Below, in pieces: positions 56,730-64,000 of a stretch of DNA of 64,000 nucleotides. The translations under genes were made by a program, and so were the position numbers. How positions within the stretch are numbered: the stretch's first letter is position 1; each line of letters opens with the position of its first letter. The DNA is from an uncultured Oleiphilaceae bacterium (lineage in GTDB: Bacteria; Pseudomonadota; Gammaproteobacteria; Pseudomonadales; Oleiphilaceae): the NCBI GenBank assembly GCA_913060665.1, contig CAJXUY010000017.1, positions 1 to 64,000 of the forward strand, written 5' to 3'. The notes beneath the pieces are model-generated. The model worked only from the letters and a program-made list of their open reading frames with translations, did not search any database and was not told where the DNA came from.

Positions 56730-59121
56730 TCTCAATCCCCGAAATTTCTTTAACGGGAATGTCAAGAATATCGGATAATAAGCCTTCCGCTTGTTGTTCT
56801 AAGCAAATAATATCCTTTGCAACTTCGTCCATACTACGCAACGGATTATGGCGGTAGAAGTATTTGTTAAAACTAATCTCGTAACCAATCTTGGTGGAGT
56901 TGAGATTGATCCAAGCTTCTTCTAGATGAGGCTTCACTTCAGTAAGGAAGAAACGGTGAATGTCGTCTTTTAAGGGGATTGATTCGCTATCTCGTAAATC
57001 GGTATTCGGTTCGTAGGAGATATATTCACTGTTTTTATCAGTTGGGTAAAAGCCGAATTCAGGAAGATCACTTAATCGACAGCCTAGCTGGTCAATTAGT
57101 TCTTCGAGTTTGTCGTTGGTTAGCTTAAATTTTTTCTTAATGACTTTAACTGCTGTTTCATCGTACCAGCTGACGGTGTTTAAAATGACATTTTTGTCAC
57201 CCGAACCGAGTTTCACGTTTTGTTCTTTAAGTATCTGTTTTAATGATACATCCACTTCGGTTTTAAACAGGTTAAAGTCATTGACTTCGTCTGTGCCTAT
57301 AACGTCCATTAACGAATAGGCTGTTGTGACTTGTAATTTGTGTTTTTGCCAAAGCTTCGGGTCGAATAGCTTTTTACGTGCTTTGGTATTGAGTTCATTT
57401 TCATTTTCTTCGCACCACTTAATAATGGTCTTTTCTGCTGCTTTTAAGGTGTCTGCTTTGTAGATGGCCTCACCGTATTGCTGGTAGGCCCAACGCATGG
57501 GTTCCAATAAGCTCTTATCAAAGCGAAGGGTTTCAATTCGCTCAGTACTGAACTGTGCTTTACGGCGATCGGGTCGTTCGATATTCACTTTATAATAACC
57601 GAAGTCGCTATTATCGAATATTTGTGCAGCGATACCAGAATCATCGGCATTGCGTTCTTTGATAGATAGCTGCAAATAGGTGTCTGTGATCTCGCGAACA
57701 TGCTTTGGTGTAAATTCGCAGTTTTTATTACCGAGACTCTTACGTAGTTTACGATAAAGCTGGCTGCCATCAATTAGTTGAATTTTGTTTTGTCTGTGAG
57801 TTAGTTTTTTGTTGCTGAGTAACCAGATATAAGTGGTAATGCCTGTGTTATAGAATAAATTGTTGGGTAGTTGAATAATGGCTTCGAGTAAGTCGTTCTC
57901 GATAATAAAGCGACGGATATTGCTTTCGCCGCTGCCTGCATCTCCAGTGAACAAACTTGAGCCGTTATGAACCGAAGCGATACGTGAGCCAGTAGGGCTG
58001 GTATCGTGCGGTTTCATTTTGCTGACCATTTCCATTAGAAATAACAACTGCCCATCGCTGGAGCGAGGTGCTGCATCAACGACTTCTTCTTCACCCCAAT
58101 AATTTTTAAGATTTACCTGGAACCGAGGGTCAATAACCTCGCCACCTTCCTTGATATTCTTTTGCTCACTGGACCAGCTTTTACCATAAGGTGGGTTAGA
58201 CAACATAAAGTCGAAACGGGTACCGGCAAATTCATCGTAACTAAGTGTTGAACCAGATTTAATGTTAGCGGGGTTGTTGCCCTTGATCATCATGTCCGAT
58301 TTACAAATGGCATAAGTTTCGTCGTTAATCTCTTTACCGTATAGATAAACATCGCCATTAGCGCGAATATTACCGTCAGGGTTGGTAATAAAGTTTTGTG
58401 ATTCAGTGAGCATGCCGCCACTGCCGCAAGCAGGGTCATAAATGGTCATAACCGGGGGTAACTGATCTTTGATTGGGTCAAACACCAAATGCGTCATCAA
58501 CTCGATAACTTCACGTGGGGTAAAGTGTTCGCCAGCCTCTTCATTGTTGTCTTCGTTAAACTTACGAATCAGTTCTTCAAAGACATAACCCATCCCTAAG
58601 TTAGTTAGAGCAGGTAAGCGGTTGCCGTCGGGGTCTTCGCCTTCAAATGGTGTAAGGTTGATGTAAGGGTCGGTAAATTTCTCAAGCACATCTAAGAGCA
58701 CATCTTTATTTGCCATGTGTCGAACTTGATCTTTGAGTTTAAATTTCTCGATGATTTCACCAACATTACTGCCAAAGCCGTTAAGGTATTCTTCCACATT
58801 GGCTAACAATATTTGTTGGTTGTTCGTAGCGGTGGAGAATAGTTGCGTTAAGGTCCATTTACTGGTGTTGTAAAATACATAACCAGATGCTTCGCGTAGC
58901 CCTGTTTCATCAAACTCAGTGAGTTGCATTTCTTCTAGCTGGAACTTTACTTCTTCCAGTACTTTGTCTTTTGTAGGCTCTAATAAACTATCCAGGCGAC
59001 GGAGCACCACCATAGGTAGAATGACGTCACGATATTTGCCACGCACATAGACATCACGCAGGCAGTCGTCGGCAATGGACCAAATAAAAGAAACGAGTTT
59101 GTTATGGGCTGCATGGTTCAT
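56722..59121 (-). CDS. hsdM: Type I restriction enzyme, modification subunit (long form)
   Basis: 799 aa N6-adenine methylase. SAM motif DPACGSGGMLTES (about 229-241), catalytic NPPYGKSW (309-316), FTPREVIELM, and an N-terminal HsdM_N helical part (SFIWSIADDCLRDVYVRGKYRDVILPMVVLRRLD). Classical HsdM is about 500 aa; this one has a C-terminal extension of about 250-300 residues ending IGYEISFNKYFYRHNPLRSM and an extra helix, typical of a long HsdM branch. It starts 10 bases after the WYL regulator gene. Confidence 0.95.
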   Translation of the reverse strand: MNHAAHNKLVSFIWSIADDCLRDVYVRGKYRDVILPMVVLRRLDSLLEPTKDKVLEEVKFQLEEMQLTEFDETGLREASGYVFYNTSKWTLTQLFSTATNNQQILLANVEEYLNGFGSNVGEIIEKFKLKDQVRHMANKDVLLDVLEKFTDPYINLTPFEGEDPDGNRLPALTNLGMGYVFEELIRKFNEDNNEEAGEHFTPREVIELMTHLVFDPIKDQLPPVMTIYDPACGSGGMLTESQNFITNPDGNIRANGDVYLYGKEINDETYAICKSDMMIKGNNPANIKSGSTLSYDEFAGTRFDFMLSNPPYGKSWSSEQKNIKEGGEVIDPRFQVNLKNYWGEEEVVDAAPRSSDGQLLFLMEMVSKMKPHDTSPTGSRIASVHNGSSLFTGDAGSGESNIRRFIIENDLLEAIIQLPNNLFYNTGITTYIWLLSNKKLTHRQNKIQLIDGSQLYRKLRKSLGNKNCEFTPKHVREITDTYLQLSIKERNADDSGIAAQIFDNSDFGYYKVNIERPDRRKAQFSTERIETLRFDKSLLEPMRWAYQQYGEAIYKADTLKAAEKTIIKWCEENENELNTKARKKLFDPKLWQKHKLQVTTAYSLMDVIGTDEVNDFNLFKTEVDVSLKQILKEQNVKLGSGDKNVILNTVSWYDETAVKVIKKKFKLTNDKLEELIDQLGCRLSDLPEFGFYPTDKNSEYISYEPNTDLRDSESIPLKDDIHRFFLTEVKPHLEEAWINLNSTKIGYEISFNKYFYRHNPLRSMDEVAKDIICLEQQAEGLLSDILDIPVKEISGIENA

Positions 59122-59131
59122 GAAATTTTAC

Positions 59132-60019
59132 TTAATCCTTTGGGGTGGTATAGCCTGGAGCGATAGTTAAGTTATCGACGCCATATAATGTTTGGGTGTT
59201 CTTCAGCCAGAGATGAATTTCTGGTGAATTGAGTGTGTGTTGTTCTGAGCAATCCACGTTCCAGCGCCTGAGTACATAACCGGTTACAGCAGCTCGAACT
59301 TTTATATCAATTACTCCTGCCTCCATACCATATTCCATTTCGATGGTTTCTGGGTGTTTGAGATTAGGGTGTGGGACGATTTGCATCTCTACAATTCGAC
59401 TCCATTGAATATCGGCTTCTTTGTTTTGGTTTGACGGAACTTCAGGTTTAAGCTGTTTTGGTTTAGCGATTCGGTTAATGATAAAGTCTGTGAATCGCTC
59501 TCTTTTTCGATCATAAGCTCGCACATACCATCGTATACCGTTATCGATTAATGCAAATGGGACGATCTCACGTTTGGTTAAACCACTAGAAAGTGATCGG
59601 TATTCAATTTTAAGCGCTTTTTTCTGGTAGATGGCTTTAGTTACTTCAGCTAAAACGTCTAGGTTTGGTGTCTTGAACTGTGTCGGGGCCTCTGCATCGA
59701 TTAATGAGGTGCGCGTATTAACAACCTCATCGCCTAAACCTTTGCTGATTGCAATGAGTGCCTGAGAACCAGAGTATTTGAATAAAGGCTTAAATTTACC
59801 GGTTTGAAAATAGGTTTTGGCTTTGGTGTCGTAGTGTAAGTTTGTTGGTGCGAGCTCTTTATAGAGAGCGATATCACGAGTCGCTGCTGCTTGTTTAATA
59901 CCAAAACGGGTGACAAGGTTATTTCTGTTAATCGCGCCAAGGAATCGCAGTTTGAAATCGACATGAAATAGCCGTTCCTTCTGCGCTTGGCTGATGTCAT
60001 CAAGTGAAGCTTGGGGCAC
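59132..60019 (-). CDS. WYL-domain regulator (BrxR/CapW-like)
   Basis: 295 aa. N-terminal winged helix (FKLRFLGAINRNNLVTRFGI, then QAAATRDIALYKEL), a WYL domain in the middle (IEYRSLSSGLTKREIVPFALIDN, RWYVRAYDRKRERFTDFIINRI), and a C-terminal WCX-like part (LRRWNVDCSEQHTL). The same layout as BrxR/CapW, which repress BREX, CBASS and related defence loci and release on an infection-linked ligand. It is first in the hsd operon and divergent from the gene at 60,174. Promoters for both should lie in the 154-base gap 60020-60173, where I see no clear palindrome. Confidence 0.9.
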   Translation of the reverse strand: MPQASLDDISQAQKERLFHVDFKLRFLGAINRNNLVTRFGIKQAAATRDIALYKELAPTNLHYDTKAKTYFQTGKFKPLFKYSGSQALIAISKGLGDEVVNTRTSLIDAEAPTQFKTPNLDVLAEVTKAIYQKKALKIEYRSLSSGLTKREIVPFALIDNGIRWYVRAYDRKRERFTDFIINRIAKPKQLKPEVPSNQNKEADIQWSRIVEMQIVPHPNLKHPETIEMEYGMEAGVIDIKVRAAVTGYVLRRWNVDCSEQHTLNSPEIHLWLKNTQTLYGVDNLTIAPGYTTPKD

Positions 60020-60173
60020 CTTAACCTATCCTTGTTTGTTATTATTTTGAGTGGTCAGTTTTGTCATTAATTAATGAACTTATATTATATAAGGATATTA
60101 AAGTTGTCGCGTGTAGGCGTCAATAGTATTTGTGGTCATAATCAAATTGATTAGTATATTTTAGGGCTGAAAT

Positions 60174-61355
60174 ATGAACTACTTAGTTATTGAAAGGAAG
60201 GAACTTTACGACCTCGTTTGGTCGAAACCAATCACTAAAATAGCTGTAGATTACGGTATTTCGGACTCTATGGTGATTAAAATCTGTAAAAAGCTAGGAG
60301 TGCTAAGACCCGGCCTTGGTCATTGGGCAAAAGTTGCAGCGGGTAAAAAAGTTAGGCAATTACCATTAGGGAAGCTACCCAAAGATTGCCAAGAGAAATA
60401 TCATTTAAGTTCTCACGCTCGGAATAGCAAACATCATGCCTTCACACAGTACGAACCTCCGCATCCTCTAGTTGAACTGGAACTGAGTGATGAGTTGAAA
60501 GTGACGGTAGCTGATGACCTTGTAAACCCTCACACTTTGGTTGCTCGAAATATCAAAGCATTCAATAACGCTAAAGCTACGGATAAACTGACTCTAAAGC
60601 CCCGTGCAAAAAATTATTTTGATATCCATGTAACGGAAGGAACAAAAGAGCGAGCTTTGCGGATTATGGATGCACTAATGCATGCTTTTGATAAGCGTGG
60701 TTGGTCATTTAAGCTTTCATCTGAACCTGAAGTATCAATGACCGTAACAGTGTTAGATGAATCGATTAGATTTCATCTCGAAGAAAAGATTAAGCATGTC
60801 GAGCATGTGCTAACAGATAAGGAGGTTAGTGCAAAAGCTGCCGGTAAATGGATATGGCCACCTAGGTATGATTTGGTAGCGAGTGGTAACTTGTCTATTC
60901 ATATCCATGCTGGGTACCGTTTGATTAATCGACATTCGTGGTCTGATGGCAAGGTTCAGCGCGTTGAAAATTGCCTTAACAAATTCTGCATTGTGCTTAT
61001 TGAACTGGCTGAAGCTATTAAGCTTGATCGCATCAAGAGGGATGAAGAAGAAAGACAGCGTGAGATTGCTAGGCTGAAAAGGCAAGAACTTAAAGACGCT
61101 AGGAAGGCTGAGCTAACCAGGAGGGAGGGGATTGAGACGGATTTCGCTAGATGGGATAAAGCAAATCGTTTACGGCAGTATATCAGTGAGTTTGAAGCTT
61201 CAATGATGATCGAAAGTGCATCACCTGGGGATATAACTGAGAAAGAGCAATGGTTAGCCTGGGCTAAGAATTATGCGGACTTAATTGATCCACTAGCAGA
61301 AGGTGAGTCAACAGTGGTGGAAGAAACTGAAGGAATGTATTTGGATTCTTGGTAA
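60174..61355 (+). CDS. Unknown HTH plus coiled-coil protein
   Basis: 393 aa. The N-terminus is an HTH-like pattern: RKELYDLVWSKPITKIAVDY, ISDSMVIKICKKLG, LGHWAKVAAGKKV. A family with the same opening (ELYDxVWSxPMTKLAKEYGIS ... GYWAK) is widespread near mobile and defence genes, from memory, with no known function. The middle (about 130-280) is mixed alpha/beta. A basic coiled coil follows (about 283-325, KRDEEERQREIARLKRQELK). Divergent from the WYL regulator, so the two may share control. Possible effector or regulator. It ends before the small - strand ORF. Confidence 0.8.
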   Translation: MNYLVIERKELYDLVWSKPITKIAVDYGISDSMVIKICKKLGVLRPGLGHWAKVAAGKKVRQLPLGKLPKDCQEKYHLSSHARNSKHHAFTQYEPPHPLVELELSDELKVTVADDLVNPHTLVARNIKAFNNAKATDKLTLKPRAKNYFDIHVTEGTKERALRIMDALMHAFDKRGWSFKLSSEPEVSMTVTVLDESIRFHLEEKIKHVEHVLTDKEVSAKAAGKWIWPPRYDLVASGNLSIHIHAGYRLINRHSWSDGKVQRVENCLNKFCIVLIELAEAIKLDRIKRDEEERQREIARLKRQELKDARKAELTRREGIETDFARWDKANRLRQYISEFEASMMIESASPGDITEKEQWLAWAKNYADLIDPLAEGESTVVEETEGMYLDSW

Positions 61356-61385
61356 ATATTAAAATAAGAATAATGGCTTAAAGTT

Positions 61386-61595
61386 TTAAGAGTTTGAGTA
61401 GCGAACAGTCCTACCATCTGCATGCAATACCCAAAGATCATCATTGTTCTCATGGTTTGGGACAGGTTTACCATGAGCTAAGGCTGTAAGTGTTTCATCT
61501 AATTGATCGAGGACTTGGCTTCTTGCTATAGGTCTGACTCGAATTGATTCGTCTAGCATTTCTTCAAGCGTTTCTGCCTCATAGCTTGCTGTCAT
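61386..61595 (-). CDS. Small acidic protein, possible antitoxin-like
   Basis: 69 aa with a good GGGAGA SD before ATG 61595. Sequence: AETLEEMLDESIRVRPIARS, QVLDQLDETLTALAHGKPVP. It is acidic, helical at the N-terminus, with a short C-terminal beta segment (DLWVLHADGRTVRYS). The size and charge resemble type II antitoxins, but no toxin partner lies next to it; the 30-base space to the 60,174 gene stop makes them convergent. Family not recognised. Confidence 0.6.
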   Translation of the reverse strand: MTASYEAETLEEMLDESIRVRPIARSQVLDQLDETLTALAHGKPVPNHENNDDLWVLHADGRTVRYSNS

Positions 61596-61765
61596 ATATT
61601 TCTCCCAAACATATAGTAAAAGTGTAGCAAATACATTAGGTATTTAACTCTCAACTTGTATAAAGCTAACATAAATTAGTCTTTAGCAATTTGGTTTGTT
61701 CAATTCTAATAAAACTTGATTATATCCAAATATCGGATATTATTACCTTTTAATTGTACAAAATA

Positions 61766-61820
61766 TGTACACTTTAAGATATAGAGTTTAATTCGTCACT
61801 GTTAATGCCGTTATTCGTCA
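61766..61820. other. Candidate terminus and TnsB sites of a Tn7-like element
   Basis: TGTACA occurs at 61755-61760 and 61766-61771, separated by aaata (5 bases, the length of a Tn7 target duplication). Inside, ATTCGTCA is repeated at 61791-61798 and 61813-61820, 22 bases apart; Tn7-type TnsB sites have such lengths and spacing. tnsA begins 69 bases later. The opposite end is outside the window, so the boundary cannot be confirmed. Confidence 0.45.
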
Positions 61821-61888
61821 TCTTTTAGGACTTATTAAGGTTGTTAGGCGCTTTATGCTCAAACTTCATCGTAATTAAGGAGTTTGAA

Positions 61889-62536
61889 ATGAAAGTACTT
61901 AAGAAGAGAAAAATACCTAAGAAGTCCACGCACAAAAATTTGATTCAGTTTCATTCACATAAGAATCAGAAGCATATGTTCTGTGAGTCTTATCTAGAGA
62001 GTGATGTATATCTTACGTTCGAATTTTTAAAAAATATTGTCAGTTACACCGTTCAAGAATTCAGAGTTCAATTCGACTTGGATGGACGCCCTAGCACTTA
62101 TACACCAGACGCTAAAGTCATTCTACATGATGACTACCATAGTAAAGGCGTTATCGTTGAAGTTAAACGAACAGAAGAATTAATTAAACCAAAGGTTTGG
62201 CGTAAATTGCGTCGTGCTCGTCAGGAATTTGTCGCTGAAGGGTATGGCTTTGTAATCTGTAAGGATTCTGATTTCCAGGTCCAGCCACGTTTAAATAACT
62301 TACGCTTGTTATATCGTTATCGGGATAGTCTGCCGGAGCAAGAGACTCAAAACCTTATATATGATCGTGTTCGTGGCAATGACGATGTCACTATTGGTGA
62401 ATTGAATAAGTTAGTAAAACAGAGAGGCGGGCTAGACACAAATGCTTATGCCATGGCTTCTCGTGGTTTATTAACGTTAGATATTAATCAGGTTATCACG
62501 CCTAATAGTCTAGTTTCGTTAGGAGGTGTGAAATGA
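61889..62536 (+). CDS. tnsA: TnsA-like transposon endonuclease
   Basis: 215 aa from ATG 61889, which has AAGGAG upstream (the frame stays open to 61841). The PD-(D/E)XK nuclease core has Glu33/Glu37 (CESYLESD), Asp74 (YTPDAKV) and Glu91-x-Lys93 (VEVKRTEE), matching the Tn7 TnsA active site. It should cut the 5' ends so that, with TnsB, transposition is cut-and-paste. It is shorter than Tn7 TnsA (273 aa), with a short C-terminal winged-helix part (about 150-215). It overlaps tnsB by four bases (ATGA). Confidence 0.9.
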   Translation: MKVLKKRKIPKKSTHKNLIQFHSHKNQKHMFCESYLESDVYLTFEFLKNIVSYTVQEFRVQFDLDGRPSTYTPDAKVILHDDYHSKGVIVEVKRTEELIKPKVWRKLRRARQEFVAEGYGFVICKDSDFQVQPRLNNLRLLYRYRDSLPEQETQNLIYDRVRGNDDVTIGELNKLVKQRGGLDTNAYAMASRGLLTLDINQVITPNSLVSLGGVK

Positions 62537-64000
62537 TCTCGTTTATGGATGTCGGTACTCAATTTAATCTTCACGGCGAGCCCTGGAAGGTACGTAAGGT
62601 CATTTCGCCGATCGAAGTTGAAATGAGCCATATGATTAGTGGCACTACAGCGGTTTATGATCGTAAACGTTATATGGCTGACTTTATAAGCGAATCGCTT
62701 GTGCTTCCTACTCCACAACTAGGGAAGGACGATACTGAAGTTTGGCTTATGTCTGATTGGCCACCAGAAGCTCAAAAGAAAATTAAATATCGTCTGAAGT
62801 GGGTACAGGGTATCGATAAATACAATGTGCCAAAATCTAAGCCAAAGTTGCTACCATTCATTAAGTCTTACTCACAAGAAATAGATGATATTAAGCCACC
62901 ATCCTATAAAACCATCTCCAACTGGCATACCACCTGGGTTAAAGCTAATCGCCACTACTCAGTATTAATAAGTGGTGATGACATTCGAAAGCGATCTCCT
63001 AGAGTTCAAAAGGATTTAAATAAACTGTACCTAGAAGGCATTGAAACGGTTTATTTTGCAGGCCCTGAAACCAATGCAACCGATGTAAAGGTCTGGGTTG
63101 AAGGTAAGGTTGAATCTGATAGATATAGCCATATATCACAGGAAAAGGTCTCTCTCAGCACTATCGAGCGACGTATCAAAGATCTTGACGAGTTTGAGAG
63201 AGTTGCACGTAAGTTTGGTCGTACTGTTGCCTTGAATCTTTTTAATTCACGAAAGAAAGTAACGGTGCCTTCGCGTGTTTTGCAAGCTGTCGAAATCGAT
63301 GAGACCTGGGCTGATATTTTTGTTGTCGCTGAAGATGGTACGCCACTCGGTCGGCCTAATATTATTTTTGTAGTTGATGTTTATTCAAGGATGATTTTGG
63401 CAGTTAATATTTCATTTATGACGCCGTCATCATCGACAGTCTTACATGCTATAAAACAGGCTATCTTACCTAAAAATACCATTCTTGATCAGTTAACTTA
63501 TGTGAAAGAAGATTGGGATGTTTACGGTATTCCAGATGCAATTAAAACCGATAATATTCAACACTATTTATCAGATGACTTTATCGCAGGGCTCGGTGAA
63601 CTGGGTATTGATCATATTAAATGCCCAGTAGGGCGTCCGAATTTTAAAGGAATTGTGGAACGGTTATTTGGCAAGGTGAGTCGTAAAATATTAGCGAAGT
63701 CACCGGGCTATGCTAAACCCTTAAAGCAACGTTTCACAGAGCTGGATCTAGACCCCGAAAAAACAGCTGTATTTACAATCGATGAAGTTCGTGAGCTTGT
63801 TTATAAGTACTTCATTGACATTTACTGCCACGATTATCAGCATGCTTTGGAAGGAACACCGATTGAACTGTGGGAAGACTCGTTCAAGGATTTTGGTGTT
63901 CGAATGGACCAGCCGCTAAGAAAGATTGAATTGGCATTGCGCAACACTGGCGAAGCGTCCATACAAAACGGAGGGCTCACCTTTGAGCGTATTGAATATG
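62533..64000 (+). CDS. tnsB: TnsB-like DDE transposase (partial)
   Basis: 489 codons visible, running off the window. ATG overlaps the tnsA stop (ATGA) after GGAGGTG. N-terminal DNA-binding region (1-240) with HTH-like stretches (YKTISNWHTTWVKANRHYSV, LSTIERRIKDLDEFERVARK). The integrase core has Asp256 (VEIDETW), Asp340 (IKTDNIQHY) and Glu376 (GIVERLFGKV), D(83)D(35)E spacing as in TnsB/Tn552-type enzymes. It performs 3'-end cleavage and joining. The stop is outside the window. Confidence 0.93.
   Translation, partial: MISFMDVGTQFNLHGEPWKVRKVISPIEVEMSHMISGTTAVYDRKRYMADFISESLVLPTPQLGKDDTEVWLMSDWPPEAQKKIKYRLKWVQGIDKYNVPKSKPKLLPFIKSYSQEIDDIKPPSYKTISNWHTTWVKANRHYSVLISGDDIRKRSPRVQKDLNKLYLEGIETVYFAGPETNATDVKVWVEGKVESDRYSHISQEKVSLSTIERRIKDLDEFERVARKFGRTVALNLFNSRKKVTVPSRVLQAVEIDETWADIFVVAEDGTPLGRPNIIFVVDVYSRMILAVNISFMTPSSSTVLHAIKQAILPKNTILDQLTYVKEDWDVYGIPDAIKTDNIQHYLSDDFIAGLGELGIDHIKCPVGRPNFKGIVERLFGKVSRKILAKSPGYAKPLKQRFTELDLDPEKTAVFTIDEVRELVYKYFIDIYCHDYQHALEGTPIELWEDSFKDFGVRMDQPLRKIELALRNTGEASIQNGGLTFERIEY

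Larger units (their letters stand above)
61766..64000 (+). mobile_element. Tn7-like transposon (partial, tnsA end)
   Basis: Contains the terminus candidate, tnsA and tnsB in overlapping reading order and continues past the right edge. In Tn7 the tnsA side is the conserved end that abuts the target, and tnsC and target selectors follow tnsB. The cargo and target-selection genes of this element are not visible. It borders the defence island directly. Confidence 0.8.

Noticed and set aside
42381-61760. Defence island as cargo of its own Tn7-like element
   Set aside because: No inverted ATTCGTCA-type sites were seen near either island edge, so the island seems only adjacent to the transposon.

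Overview
The window reads as a chromosomal segment of a marine-type gammaproteobacterium (Pseudomonadales/Oceanospirillales-like). This rests on the tkt-epd-pgk-fba carbon cluster, the serA/D-2-hydroxyglutarate dehydrogenase divergon, an OprI-like alanine-zipper lipoprotein, a complete acyclic-terpene (atu) cluster and an unlinked parE. The genus is not resolved. No rRNA, tRNA or CRISPR array was seen.

Layout. 1-1,200: repeat debris and a frameshifted FGE-like lipoprotein gene. 1,429-7,123: tkt, epd, pgk and fba on the + strand, with REP/REPIN elements in two of the gaps and a terminator after fba. 7,226-24,783: housekeeping and envelope genes (a coiled-coil membrane protein, a phospholipase-D family lipoprotein, a gene split by one in-frame stop, a RhlE-like helicase, an alpha/beta hydrolase, an OmpA lipoprotein, serA with its divergent D2HG dehydrogenase, an FAH-family protein, an ABC1 kinase, rluF, an OM barrel, apt plus an NCS2 permease, an Lpp-like protein and an L,D-transpeptidase). 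24,943-35,238: atuABCDEFG on the - strand with a divergent TetR regulator and a clear palindromic operator between them. 35,400-42,123: an amidase, a subtilisin-like lipoprotein and parE.

After parE the sequence becomes visibly AT-richer and turns into a defence island (42,381-61,595). Ten genes run on the - strand from 60,019 to 42,749. First comes a WYL-domain regulator, then hsdM, hsdS, three tightly coupled accessory genes (a PD-(D/E)XK/DUF4268-type protein, a DUF3800 protein and a small unknown) and hsdR. These are followed by a three-gene McrBC-like module: a coiled-coil McrB-type ATPase/GTPase, a DUF2357/PD-(D/E)XK McrC-type nuclease with a C-terminal array of four CxxC pairs, and a DUF3800 protein with a long helical-repeat tail. 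An XRE regulator lies at one edge. At the other edge are a divergent HTH protein of unknown role and a small ORF.

From about 61,766 a Tn7-like transposon begins. It has a TGTACA terminus candidate, spaced TnsB-site-like repeats, tnsA, and a tnsB that runs off the window with an intact DDE triad. The most promising candidate for a poorly described system is the McrB/McrC-ZnR/DUF3800-repeat module, followed by the accessory trio inserted inside the type I restriction operon.
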